Shown here piece after piece: positions 34,772 to 43,279 of a DNA stretch of 64,000 bases. Both the position numbers and the translations under genes were made by a program. Origin of the DNA: Bacteroidota bacterium (GTDB taxonomy: Bacteria > Bacteroidota > Bacteroidia > UKL13-3); assembly GCA_027487835.1 (NCBI GenBank), contig JAIYCU010000033.1, forward strand, positions 62,001-126,000, read 5' to 3'. How positions within the stretch are numbered: the stretch's first letter is position 1; each line of letters begins with the position of its first letter. The notes under the pieces are model-generated. The model saw only the letters and a list, made by a program, of their open reading frames with translations. It was not told the DNA's origin and made no database searches.

Positions 34772-35566
34772 ATGAAATTTAAATCAATTATCTGCTTATT
34801 TTGGATTGCGTTTATTCCTACTTTAGCTTGCAAAACAAAGAAGCAGGCGACTTTAAAAGAGGAAACATTGAAGGTAGAAAGGACCAAGGTAAATGAGGCT
34901 TTTCTACAAACCATACAACAAATAAGTGCCGCCAAGTTTTTACCTGCAAGTTTAAAATATTCAGCTGCTGCAGAATATAAAGATGCAAAGAATTCTGTAA
35001 GTCTTAACCTCGAATTAGTAGCTAGAAAAGACCAATATATTTGGTTCAATGCAAAAGCATTTGGACTAGTAAATGTTGCCAGAGTTATGTTACAACCCGA
35101 CTCCATTAGAATTATTGATTTGGTGAATAAGAAGTATATCTCTGCTTCCTATAATTACTTGAATAGATTTATTAAAGCGCCACTTTCCTTTAACGAAATG
35201 CAGAATTTAGTATTTGGTAATGGCTTGTTTGACCCAACTATTGAAAATTCGATTTTGGACACAACCAATAGTATGTTATTGCTAATTTCCCAAATTGGAG
35301 ATATGAGACAACGTGTAGCCTATACAACTGAGTTAAAAGCAAAAAGTGTATGGTTAAATGAACAATCAAATAACCGCGAGATGTCAATAAAATATGGGAA
35401 TTTTGAGTTAGTTAATGGAAATAGGTTGCCAAGTGATATTTTAATCAACATTGAGGGAGAAAAAAAAGTTGAATGCCGCTTTACTTTAAGCAATTTCGCA
35501 ACAGAAATTAAACAAGAGCCCTCATTTAATGTTCCCAAAAGCTATAAAGTTGAAATATACAATTAA
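34772..35566 (+). CDS. DUF4292 lipoprotein
   Basis: A 264-residue protein with a lipobox at IPTLAC, giving lipidation at Cys20. The mature protein has the beta-rich pattern of the DUF4292 family, which resembles the LolB/LolA lipoprotein carrier fold: AKFLPASLKYSAAAEYKDAK, VSLNLELVARKDQYIWFNAKAF and VNVARVMLQPDSIRIIDLVNKKY. A role in outer membrane lipoprotein handling is plausible from the fold but unproven. The 3' end overlaps the EnvC-like gene by 38 bases, indicating translational coupling. Confidence 0.82.
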   Translation: MKFKSIICLFWIAFIPTLACKTKKQATLKEETLKVERTKVNEAFLQTIQQISAAKFLPASLKYSAAAEYKDAKNSVSLNLELVARKDQYIWFNAKAFGLVNVARVMLQPDSIRIIDLVNKKYISASYNYLNRFIKAPLSFNEMQNLVFGNGLFDPTIENSILDTTNSMLLLISQIGDMRQRVAYTTELKAKSVWLNEQSNNREMSIKYGNFELVNGNRLPSDILINIEGEKKVECRFTLSNFATEIKQEPSFNVPKSYKVEIYN

Positions 35567-36815
35567 AGCAGCACTGCTTATTTTCTTATTTGTAAGTTTT
35601 TTTGTAGCACAAGCTGGTCAAAGTCCTGCCGAAAAAAGAAAGGAATTGGAAGCAAAGCGGAGGCAATTACAGGAGAATATTAGAAGAAATAAGAATGAAT
35701 TACTTCGCATAAAGGCCGAAGCTTTTAGCAAGGAAAAAGAACTTAAGGTATTAGCAGCTCAAATTCAGAACAGAGAAGAGGTTATTAATATTGTAGGTCA
35801 GCAAGCCTTTGAAATCTCGCTGCAAATTAGCAGTCAGCGAGAAATGGTAGAGAAGCTTAAGCAAGATATTGTATCCTTGAAAAAGGATTATGCTGCTTAT
35901 TTAGTTGCTGCTTATAAGCGTCAATTAAGTAGCACTGATTTGTTATTTTTTGTATTTGATGCAAAGAATGTTCAACAAGCTTTGAGGCGTCTAAGGTATC
36001 TTTCGGCTTATGGTGATTACCGGAAAAGACAGGCACAACTTATTTTTAATACGCAGAAACAAATGCTGATGCTAATTACAGAAATGATTTCTGTTAAAAA
36101 GGAGAAAGCTACTTTGATTAAGGTAAAAGAGGTTGAGAAGAAGGAGTTAGTACAAGACAAAGTAGAAGAGCAAAAACTCCTAGTACAGCTGCAGGATAAG
36201 GAAAGTCAATTAAAGCAGAAAATAGAAAAACAAGTATTAGCCGCAAAAAAGTTAAGTAAAGAAATTGAATTGCAAATAGCAAAAGAAATTGAAGCAGCTA
36301 GAAAGTTAGAAGAGAAAAAACGAGCCGCCGCAGCAAAAGCAAATAAGCCTTCTGGGCCAAAGACCAGTACTAGTTATTTGAATGATGCGGATATTAAACT
36401 TAGTATAGATTTTGCAAATAATAAGGGCAAACTACCTTGGCCAGTGGTTGGAAAGATAGTTGAAACGTTTGGCGACCATTCGCATCCAACGTTAAAGGGA
36501 GTTATAACCACAAATAATGGAATTGATATTTCTGCCAAAGCTGGATCAGAAGTTAAAGTGGTTTTTAAGGGAGTAATTAAAGGGATATTTCCTATACCTG
36601 GCTTAGATAAGGTTGTACTTGTTAGCCATGGGGAGTATTATACCGTTTATGCAAGGTTATCATCAGTTTCTATTAAAATTGGTGAGAAAGTAGAAACGGG
36701 CAAAGTAATAGGTATTTTAGCAACACACCCCGAATCTGGTATTGGAAGATTACATTTTGAAGTATGGAAGCAGCGGATCTTTCAAAACCCATCACCTTGG
36801 TTAAGAGCCAAGTAG
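35529..36815 (+). CDS. EnvC-like murein hydrolase activator with degenerate M23 domain
   Basis: A 428-residue protein with an N-terminal signal-like segment, a long coiled coil (about residues 35-270) and a C-terminal LytM/M23 domain. The zinc ligands are lost: the HxxGxD motif reads NNGIDIS, the HGxxYxTxYxHL motif reads LVSHGEYYTVYARL with Arg for the catalytic His, and HLHFE reads RLHFEVW. This is the pattern of EnvC/NlpD activators, which bind and switch on cell-division amidases instead of cutting peptidoglycan. It overlaps the DUF4292 gene. The first Met is used, though a TTG at 35550 would also give a signal peptide. Confidence 0.87.
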   Translation: MFPKAIKLKYTIKAALLIFLFVSFFVAQAGQSPAEKRKELEAKRRQLQENIRRNKNELLRIKAEAFSKEKELKVLAAQIQNREEVINIVGQQAFEISLQISSQREMVEKLKQDIVSLKKDYAAYLVAAYKRQLSSTDLLFFVFDAKNVQQALRRLRYLSAYGDYRKRQAQLIFNTQKQMLMLITEMISVKKEKATLIKVKEVEKKELVQDKVEEQKLLVQLQDKESQLKQKIEKQVLAAKKLSKEIELQIAKEIEAARKLEEKKRAAAAKANKPSGPKTSTSYLNDADIKLSIDFANNKGKLPWPVVGKIVETFGDHSHPTLKGVITTNNGIDISAKAGSEVKVVFKGVIKGIFPIPGLDKVVLVSHGEYYTVYARLSSVSIKIGEKVETGKVIGILATHPESGIGRLHFEVWKQRIFQNPSPWLRAK

Positions 36816-36833
36816 ATTTTTTTTATTTGGCTT

Positions 36834-36855
36834 GTTGCAACTTATTTGTTGCAAC
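36834..36855 (+). repeat. Paired palindrome GTTGCAAC-N6-GTTGCAAC
   Basis: Two copies of the self-complementary octamer GTTGCAAC (36834-36841 and 36848-36855), 14 bases apart start to start, lie upstream of the secreted haem-motif gene. They can fold as one hairpin or serve as two binding sites. No T-run follows. Confidence 0.5.
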
Positions 36856-36881
36856 CTTGTCTAATAATTAATAATTAACTT

Positions 36882-37682
36882 ATGAAAAGAAAAACATTAC
36901 TTTTATTGACTTTAGCCACCTTATTTGGGGTGTCAATACCAACACTTAAATCATATCCAGATGGCGCCCCTTCTGATGGAAGAACAGGTTCTCCTGGTGA
37001 TGGAGGAAAGACATGCGCTACTGCTGGTTGTCATAATGGAACAGCACAAGATGCAAGTGGAATTATTTCTAGTAATATCCCTACTGAAGGTTATACACCA
37101 GGCGTAAGTTATACAATTACTGTAGCAGTTGACCAAAATGGCAAAAAGGGTTTTGTTGTGAGTCCGCAAAAGGAAGATGGAACTTTGGTTGGTACATTAA
37201 CCGCTGGTGCCGGAAATCAAAGAGTAGGAACTAAGTATATTACGCATTCAACCCCCGTTTTAACTACTTCTGCTTCTTGGACTTTTACTTGGACAGCTCC
37301 TGCGGCTGGCTCTGGAAATGTTGATTTTTATGGTGCATTCGCCAATAATAGAACCTTAGTAAGAAAGACAAAATACACTGTGAATGAAAAAGTAGCGAGT
37401 GGTATTAACAGTAACCAAACCATTAGTGGCTTAAAAATGTTTCCTAATCCTTCTATTAATCAAGATTTAAGTTTAAGTTTTGAGTTAAAGAAAAGTGCGA
37501 CATTGAAAATAGAATTAATTGATATTACTGGTAAAAGCGCACTTGATTTATATAATGGGTTAGAAAATGCAGGCACTTTTAATCAAAAGTTTAAATTACC
37601 AATGATTAATTCTGGCATCTATTTTTTAAGAATTCAATCTGGTGAGGATGTGTTAACCAGAAAACTTTTGGTTCAACAATAA
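36882..37682 (+). CDS. Secreted choice-of-anchor V protein with T9SS sorting domain
   Basis: A 266-residue exported protein with a signal peptide at residues 1-24. The mature N-terminus carries GSPGDGGKTCATAGCHNG, a glycine-rich stretch ending in a CX4CH motif that could bind haem c or be structural; this matches the choice-of-anchor V domain. A beta-sandwich follows (VSYTITVAVDQNGKKGFVVS). The last 80 residues are a type A T9SS sorting domain (LKMFPNPSINQDLSL, LKIELIDITGKSALDLYNG, SGIYFLRIQSGEDVLTRKLLV). It is likely secreted to the surface. It lies in the same orientation as EnvC but 67 bases downstream. Confidence 0.88.
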   Translation: MKRKTLLLLTLATLFGVSIPTLKSYPDGAPSDGRTGSPGDGGKTCATAGCHNGTAQDASGIISSNIPTEGYTPGVSYTITVAVDQNGKKGFVVSPQKEDGTLVGTLTAGAGNQRVGTKYITHSTPVLTTSASWTFTWTAPAAGSGNVDFYGAFANNRTLVRKTKYTVNEKVASGINSNQTISGLKMFPNPSINQDLSLSFELKKSATLKIELIDITGKSALDLYNGLENAGTFNQKFKLPMINSGIYFLRIQSGEDVLTRKLLVQQ

Positions 37683-37690
37683 GCCTAAAG

Positions 37691-38704
37691 GTGGCATTTG
37701 CAATAAATTTTTTAGAGCCTACAGGTTTTGAGGATAGGATTGCTGAATTATTGCATGCATGGGATAAGAATGGTAGCTTTGAGTTTTATACTTCTGGTAG
37801 CACAGGTGCTCCTAAAAAACTAACATTTACCAAACATCAAATTTCACAAAGTGCAAATGCCACTGCTTTACATCTTTCTTTAGAGAGAAATAGAGAGCAC
37901 TTTTTTTTATGTCTTGACCCAAATTTTATCGCAGGCGCCATGATGGTTTTGCGGGCACGTTTTTTAGATTGCCCAATAAGCATTTGTAAGCCTAGCAGTG
38001 AGGTTTGGCAAAAAATGCAGGCACAACATAATTTCACATTTGCATCTTTTGTGCCTCTTCAAATTTTATCAAATCAGTTTGATAAGGACAAGTTTAAACA
38101 ATTTAAAAATGTGCTTATTGGAGGTTCAGGATTAACAGCCGACGTTAAGGAAAGGGTGAAGGAATTAGGAAATCATGTTTATCATACCTATGGTATGACC
38201 GAAACCTTAACTCATGTGGCTTTAATGGATATCAATCATGCGACAGCTTACAAGGCCTTAGAAGGTTATAATATTGCGTTAAGTAATATGGGGACTTTGA
38301 ACCTTCAAGTTCCGTTTTTAGAGGGGATTATAGAAACAAACGATCTAGCCATTTTTAATAATAATGATGAGTTTGAAATTTTAGGAAGAACAGATTTTAT
38401 TATAAATTCTGGTGCCTATAAGGTTAATCCAGAAAAGGTAGAAGCGGCTATTAAAGTACTGTTACCCTATCAAGTAAATTGTTTAGTTTTTGGTATTGCA
38501 GATAACAAATTGGGAGAGAAAGTTTGGGTTCTTTTTGAACGCGATATTGAGGATGATTTGTTTAATGAAATTCAAAAAAAATTGCTTTTGCAACTTCATA
38601 AATACGAAGTTCCAAAGGGAAAGTCGGTATTTGGGCCTTTTATTTTGACAAAGAGTGGTAAGTTGGCCAGAAGAGAAATAATCAAGCACCTCATTATCAG
38701 TTGA
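37691..38704 (+). CDS. AMP-binding protein, MenE-like acyl-CoA ligase
   Basis: A 337-residue adenylate-forming enzyme. The ATP site is the motif YTSGSTGAPKKLTF, with YHTYGMTETLTHVALM and the hinge region LGRTDFIINSGAYKVNPEKVE; the final lysine of KSGKLARREI is the catalytic one. At about 340 residues it is short compared with full-size CoA ligases (500 or more) and is close in size to o-succinylbenzoate-CoA ligase (MenE) variants of Bacteroidota. Function in menaquinone synthesis is therefore a good guess, but no other men genes are nearby. Start is GTG, eight bases after the preceding stop. A terminator-like hairpin follows. Confidence 0.82.
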   Translation: MAFAINFLEPTGFEDRIAELLHAWDKNGSFEFYTSGSTGAPKKLTFTKHQISQSANATALHLSLERNREHFFLCLDPNFIAGAMMVLRARFLDCPISICKPSSEVWQKMQAQHNFTFASFVPLQILSNQFDKDKFKQFKNVLIGGSGLTADVKERVKELGNHVYHTYGMTETLTHVALMDINHATAYKALEGYNIALSNMGTLNLQVPFLEGIIETNDLAIFNNNDEFEILGRTDFIINSGAYKVNPEKVEAAIKVLLPYQVNCLVFGIADNKLGEKVWVLFERDIEDDLFNEIQKKLLLQLHKYEVPKGKSVFGPFILTKSGKLARREIIKHLIIS

Positions 38705-38733
38705 TTTTTAACAATTGTTTAAGTTTCATAAAA

Positions 38734-38760
38734 ACTTCATGCACAAGTGAAGTCTTTTTA
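38734..38760 (+). terminator. Weak terminator after the MenE-like gene
   Basis: ACTTCA (38734-38739) pairs with TGAAGT (38748-38753) around an 8-base loop, followed by a C and five T. The T-run runs straight into the -7-like TAAATTCG at 38761-38768 of the next gene. Confidence 0.55.
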
Positions 38761-38790
38761 TAAATTCGCGTAAATATAAATTAGAGAAGT

Positions 38791-39012
38791 ATGTATTGGA
38801 CATTAGAACTAGCATCTTACTTAGATGATGCTCCATGGCCGGCAACAAAGGATGAATTAATAGATTACGCCATTAGATCTGGTGCACCCTTGGAGGTAAT
38901 TGAAAACCTTCAAGAACTTGAGGATGATGGTGAGCCCTTTGAAACCATTGAAGAAATTTGGCCTGATTATCCTACAAATGAGGATTATTTCTACAATGAG
39001 GACGAACTTTAG
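38791..39012 (+). CDS. DUF2795 family small acidic protein
   Basis: A 73-residue, strongly acidic protein beginning MYWTLELASYLDDAPWPATK and containing DELIDYAIRSGAPLEVIENL and FETIEEIWPDYP. It matches the DUF2795 family of short proteins that are widespread and highly conserved in Bacteroidota. It has no signal peptide and its role is not known. A -7-like TAAATTCG lies 23 bases upstream. It is convergent with the Fic-like gene, separated by three bases. Confidence 0.85.
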   Translation: MYWTLELASYLDDAPWPATKDELIDYAIRSGAPLEVIENLQELEDDGEPFETIEEIWPDYPTNEDYFYNEDEL

Positions 39013-39015
39013 GCT

Positions 39016-40185
39016 TTAATCTTCGTATTCAGAAATTTGATTGCTATCAGCAGATCTTAAGAAATCCGCTTGGAATTTTTCCAGAAGCGGGTTTCTTTTT
39101 TCTTGCAGGTTAATGCAATATCTTAATCCTGCCCCTGCACCTATAGATTTAACCAATCCAAGGTCCATTAATAATTGAAAATCTCTTTGTATAGTTTTTC
39201 TATTGCAGTCAAATTCATTTACAAGTTCTTTTGTTGAAATGAAACCTCTATGCTGCACAATATACATGATGAGTTTTTGTCTTTTGTTTAAGATTGCCTC
39301 ATCAATTTCTTTGAGTTTATATCCTCGTTCAAAAACATAATTCATGATGTTTTTTTGACGAGGGTTTAGTTTTTCAAAATCTACTTGTTTTCTAAAGTAT
39401 GATTTGAATAATTCCTTTAACCTGTCAATTTGTGAAAGGTGCAGTAGAAGGCCAAATTCTAGCTGTGTATTTAAACTATTATTTTCACCATTAATAGAAA
39501 GATTGATGATTTCTTCATAAGTATGCTTTTGCAAGTATAATTCGTGTTCAATACTTAATAATCCGTCTAAATCCATTTGATTTTTTTTGAGCCAAAATTG
39601 CTGTAGTAAGGAGGCAATTTTTCCAGAACCTTCATTAAATAATGGAATAGACCTCAACCTAAAGTGTAAGATCCAGCTTTGCACGATAGGGTGAAACTCG
39701 TTGTCATAATTTAAAAATTCAAATAGACTTTCTAGTTCAAGCTCACTTTCTAAACTAACTTTTTGTGAATGGCTTTGTTCTGGAATAGAAAATAAGTTTG
39801 TTTCTTCAATTTGATTTTGAGTTTCGTTCAAAAGTATTTTATGCACTTCTAAAAGAAGTGGAACACTTAATGGTTGCTGCAATTGTTGTGATAAAAATAG
39901 TTCTGCTAGACTAAATTGTTCGATTGCTTTTTCTGCTAGGTTAGAAGCCCTTAAATTCTTGTTCAGTAAATACTTTACAGTTTTAATATCTATTAAGTTA
40001 TTGTCAAGAGCGTTTGCATAGTAATTTCTTAAAATGGCACTATTCACTCTTTCAATATTTTGAATATTGATGGGCAAATCAATAAAATCATAGATTTTGC
40101 AAAGTTCTGTATATTCCCTTTCACATAATTGAAAGGATTCATCGATGGATAAAAGAGGTTCGTATTTGTTGATTAGAATCATCAC
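39016..40185 (-). CDS. Pseudo-Fic protein with C-terminal winged helix
   Basis: A 389-residue protein. Residues 30-260 keep the helical pattern of Fic (AMP-transferase) domains, including HPIVQSWILHFRLRSI before the active site, but the signature HPFx(D/E)GNGRxxR reads PLFNEGSGKIAS at 181-192: the catalytic His is Pro181, Asn is Ser187, and both Arg are Lys189 and Ser192. The inhibitory-helix motif near residue 49 (SxxIEG) also reads SAILRN. Residues 300-358 form a winged helix of the DeoR/HTH_11 type (GFISTKELVNEFDCNRKTIQRDF). The protein is therefore more likely a DNA-binding regulator than an enzyme. It is preceded by 176 bases of noncoding DNA with a TAGTTTCG element. Confidence 0.78.
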   Translation of the reverse strand: MMILINKYEPLLSIDESFQLCEREYTELCKIYDFIDLPINIQNIERVNSAILRNYYANALDNNLIDIKTVKYLLNKNLRASNLAEKAIEQFSLAELFLSQQLQQPLSVPLLLEVHKILLNETQNQIEETNLFSIPEQSHSQKVSLESELELESLFEFLNYDNEFHPIVQSWILHFRLRSIPLFNEGSGKIASLLQQFWLKKNQMDLDGLLSIEHELYLQKHTYEEIINLSINGENNSLNTQLEFGLLLHLSQIDRLKELFKSYFRKQVDFEKLNPRQKNIMNYVFERGYKLKEIDEAILNKRQKLIMYIVQHRGFISTKELVNEFDCNRKTIQRDFQLLMDLGLVKSIGAGAGLRYCINLQEKRNPLLEKFQADFLRSADSNQISEYED

Positions 40186-40361
40186 TTACGAAACTAAAGT
40201 CTTTTTACATTGGCTTAACATACGTGTTTCCAACGAAGTGCAGTGGATTATTAAAAAAACCCAACTTTGTAAGTAAGTAAATGCTGTTATGCCCTTTGTT
40301 TATTGGGCTTTTGGCAAATTAAGAAAAATAGACAAGTTTAAAACCTTCTGTGAATAAGCCT

Positions 40362-43277
40362 TTAACTTCCACCTAAGGCTTTGTATCTATTGATGCATTC
40401 TTGTGCGGCAGCATTGTTTCCTAATTTTTGAAATACTTGTGCTAATTCGCCCCAAGCTTGCACAAAATTTGGATTCATACCTAATGCGTACTGATAGTTT
40501 TCTGATGCTAAATTTAAGTTATTAGTGGCAGCATAAGCCTTACCTAAATAATAGAATACTTCAGGTATTGAAGTATTGTGTTTTTTAGCCATCTCTAAGC
40601 AACGTATGCCATTGGTATAATCATTTAGGTTTAAGTAGGCGAGTGCAGCGTAATACCAGCTTTCTACAACGTTTTCTTTTAGGTCGGTGCTCATTTTAAA
40701 TGTGGCTGCCGCTTTTTGGAATTCCTTTTTATTAAAATATACCAAACCTAGATTACTATAAGCCGTAAAGTTTTCAGGATATATTTCAATTGCTTTTTTA
40801 AGAGCCATTTCTGCGCTATCGAGTGAAGCGGTATTGATAAGTGAAAATCCAAGCATTCTCCAAGCTTCTTCGTCTTTGGGTGCATATTTTACCGCATCGC
40901 CAAAATACCATATTGCAGAATCAAACTTTGAGTTATCTAAAGCTTTATAGCCACTTGGCATACTCCAATTTTCTCTTTTAACTACTGCCGCAAGCGGAAT
41001 TCCATCTGCTTCAACCGTGTAAACTGTGCCTGCTGGTGGAAAAGAACCATTTAGTAACTCGTTTTTAGAAAAGGTTCTTGTTGTGAGAATTAGATAATCC
41101 CAAGCTAGTTTTTGTTCTTCCATTTCTCTAGTCCAAACAAAATTGAGCCGTGGGTTGATTTGATGTGCCCAATAAGACGCTGTGGTAGTTTCATTATTGA
41201 TACCAATAACTAAGGTGTCTTTTGGATGTTGCTTAGCAATCCACTCGGCAGCTTCCCTGCAAGAGTTCGAATAATAATCTGTTTCATAAGTGCCATAAGC
41301 ACCTTTTAGGCCACCTACAAATTCATTGAAATATACATATTGATTTGGATGATTTTGAACTATCCAGATAGCAGGCTTTGCAAAAAGGGTAAGTAAAACT
41401 AACCCTGCACTTAAGGCAATTGCTTTTTTCTGACTTAGTATATAATCCCAAACTAATGCAGCTAGTCCTACAGCAAATGGCAAAACAAAAAGATAATGTC
41501 TCCAACCATTGTAGTAATTTAAATTGCTATATTCTGCATAAAGGATTGGGAACAACAACATAAATACAAGCATCAAAAGGGTTCCAATTCCAATTTTATT
41601 TTTCAATGGAATAAAAAGAAGAAGACTTGCTAAAACCCCAATTATTAGGTAAATAGGATTACCCATTCCTAAAAATTTGAAGACATAATACCAAGGAGCA
41701 CTTGTTATCATATACATTCTTTTTCCTTCAAATAACTCCACATTATTAGTATAGAATGCATTTTCTGAGGCTTTTTTGAACGCCATTAAAGGATGTTCTA
41801 ATGGGTTATCTAATGCGTAGGGCCAAATTAAAATACCGATGATGTACCCAATGCTACCAACAATTAGAAATAATTTAGCATAGGACCATACATAACTTGT
41901 TGGCTTAGCTCCCTTTTGTTTAAATAGAGAAATCCAATGTATGGCTAGAAATAAACCAAAATAGGCTAAAATTAATAATGCCCCAACCCTTGATGCAATT
42001 CCGATACCTATACCTACTGCTAGCCAAAGTAAATTTCTATATAGTGGATTAGGTAAGTTTCTTACTACTTTAATCATAAAATAACCAGCCATTGCAAAGC
42101 CTGTGGCAAATGGAATGTCTGTTGGATTATTCATACTATTACCCATCCACCCTGGATTAAAAAACATAAATAGCAAGGCTAATAGGGCAGCTCTCCAACC
42201 TGCGATTTCAAAGGCTATGAGCGAGGCAAAAACTAAACCAATTAAACCATATATACTATTTACAAAATGCCTTGTTTCATAAATACCTGTACCCAAAGTA
42301 TTATAAGTAAATGCGGAAATGGTGTTTGATTGCTCCCCATAGTAACGATAGGCTTGCCGTATATACTCTCCACCATTTGCTGGCTCGGCCAGCGCAGCGG
42401 TATCTTCCCCAAAACTAGTTAAATATCTGTAGGCAAGCTGAGAGTAATCATTGTGCGCTTTTTCATCCCATGTACTTCCAAAGTCTTGTGACAGTAAGGG
42501 TAAAGCAAATGAGAAAATTATAAAAAATGCAAAATAAAGTAATCTATAAAGAGGATGAGACCCATTTGAGAGATTTATTTTTTTTGTTTTTATTTGGATG
42601 AATGCATCAGTTACAAAATAGTTCCATCTCAATGTGAAAATTGAAGGAATTAATTGACCCCATTTTAGGCTTGGTTTTAATTCTTGTGATGAAATTGAAA
42701 ATTCTTGTGTTCTTAGTTTGTAGGATGAAATTAGGTTTAATAATTGCAAATAGTTGTTTGATGCTTGTAATTCGTTAGATAACTTTTCTTGCAACCATTC
42801 TGTATTGGCGGCTATAAGTCCTGAATTGCAATCAGATCCTTTAATGGCAGTAAAAATTCTAGTTAAACTGTTGTATAAACTATCAGCTATTGGCACCTTT
42901 ACTTTACTTCCTTTTTGAACAATATTATATGTGCCAATTGAAAGTAAATTTTGATTTAAAATTTTCTTTTGAGATTGAATGTTTTGCGCGAAATTGCCAA
43001 GTGCCCCTTCTGCCTGCCACAAACATACGCTTAAACTTGCAGATGCCTTTTTTAATGCTTTAGAGAAATTCAGTGCTATTGTTTTATTAGATTCCCACGG
43101 ATGAATTATCACTTTTCCATTTGGAGTGGATCTTGGTGAATTGGTTATGCAAATGATTTCTATATCCTGTTTGGTTTTTGAAATAAAAGCCTCAAGGGTT
43201 TCCCACCAACTATTGCTTGCGTTTCTAGCATCAATGCAATAAGTAGTTCTATTATCTGAAAGTTGTTTGTTTTCCAT
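40362..43277 (-). CDS. GT39-like membrane glycosyltransferase fused to TPR repeats
   Basis: A 971-residue protein with three parts. Residues 1-225 are cytosolic and resemble a degenerate GT2 nucleotide-binding domain (CIDARNASNSWWETLEAFI). Residues about 240-640 hold 10-12 membrane helices of the GT-C/GT39 class with the acidic pair in the first loop (FGSTWDEKAHNDYSQLAYRYL) that usually binds the polyprenyl-phosphate sugar. From 780 to the end lie TPR units (GYKALDNSKFDSAIWYFGDA, SEMAL-type repeats, AIEIYPENFTAYSNLGLVY). It follows the methyltransferase by two bases, downstream of a GT2 enzyme. A protein or glycolipid glycosylation role is an inference from the set. Confidence 0.8.
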   Translation of the reverse strand: MENKQLSDNRTTYCIDARNASNSWWETLEAFISKTKQDIEIICITNSPRSTPNGKVIIHPWESNKTIALNFSKALKKASASLSVCLWQAEGALGNFAQNIQSQKKILNQNLLSIGTYNIVQKGSKVKVPIADSLYNSLTRIFTAIKGSDCNSGLIAANTEWLQEKLSNELQASNNYLQLLNLISSYKLRTQEFSISSQELKPSLKWGQLIPSIFTLRWNYFVTDAFIQIKTKKINLSNGSHPLYRLLYFAFFIIFSFALPLLSQDFGSTWDEKAHNDYSQLAYRYLTSFGEDTAALAEPANGGEYIRQAYRYYGEQSNTISAFTYNTLGTGIYETRHFVNSIYGLIGLVFASLIAFEIAGWRAALLALLFMFFNPGWMGNSMNNPTDIPFATGFAMAGYFMIKVVRNLPNPLYRNLLWLAVGIGIGIASRVGALLILAYFGLFLAIHWISLFKQKGAKPTSYVWSYAKLFLIVGSIGYIIGILIWPYALDNPLEHPLMAFKKASENAFYTNNVELFEGKRMYMITSAPWYYVFKFLGMGNPIYLIIGVLASLLLFIPLKNKIGIGTLLMLVFMLLFPILYAEYSNLNYYNGWRHYLFVLPFAVGLAALVWDYILSQKKAIALSAGLVLLTLFAKPAIWIVQNHPNQYVYFNEFVGGLKGAYGTYETDYYSNSCREAAEWIAKQHPKDTLVIGINNETTTASYWAHQINPRLNFVWTREMEEQKLAWDYLILTTRTFSKNELLNGSFPPAGTVYTVEADGIPLAAVVKRENWSMPSGYKALDNSKFDSAIWYFGDAVKYAPKDEEAWRMLGFSLINTASLDSAEMALKKAIEIYPENFTAYSNLGLVYFNKKEFQKAAATFKMSTDLKENVVESWYYAALAYLNLNDYTNGIRCLEMAKKHNTSIPEVFYYLGKAYAATNNLNLASENYQYALGMNPNFVQAWGELAQVFQKLGNNAAAQECINRYKALGGS

Positions 43278-43279
43278 AG

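Noticed and set aside
40186-40361. Terminator for the GT39-TPR operon (GCCC/GGGC at 40291-40306)
   Set aside because: The stem is only four pairs and no T-run follows on the minus strand. I see nothing else convincing in this 176-base gap except a -7-like TAGTTTCG near the Fic-like start.
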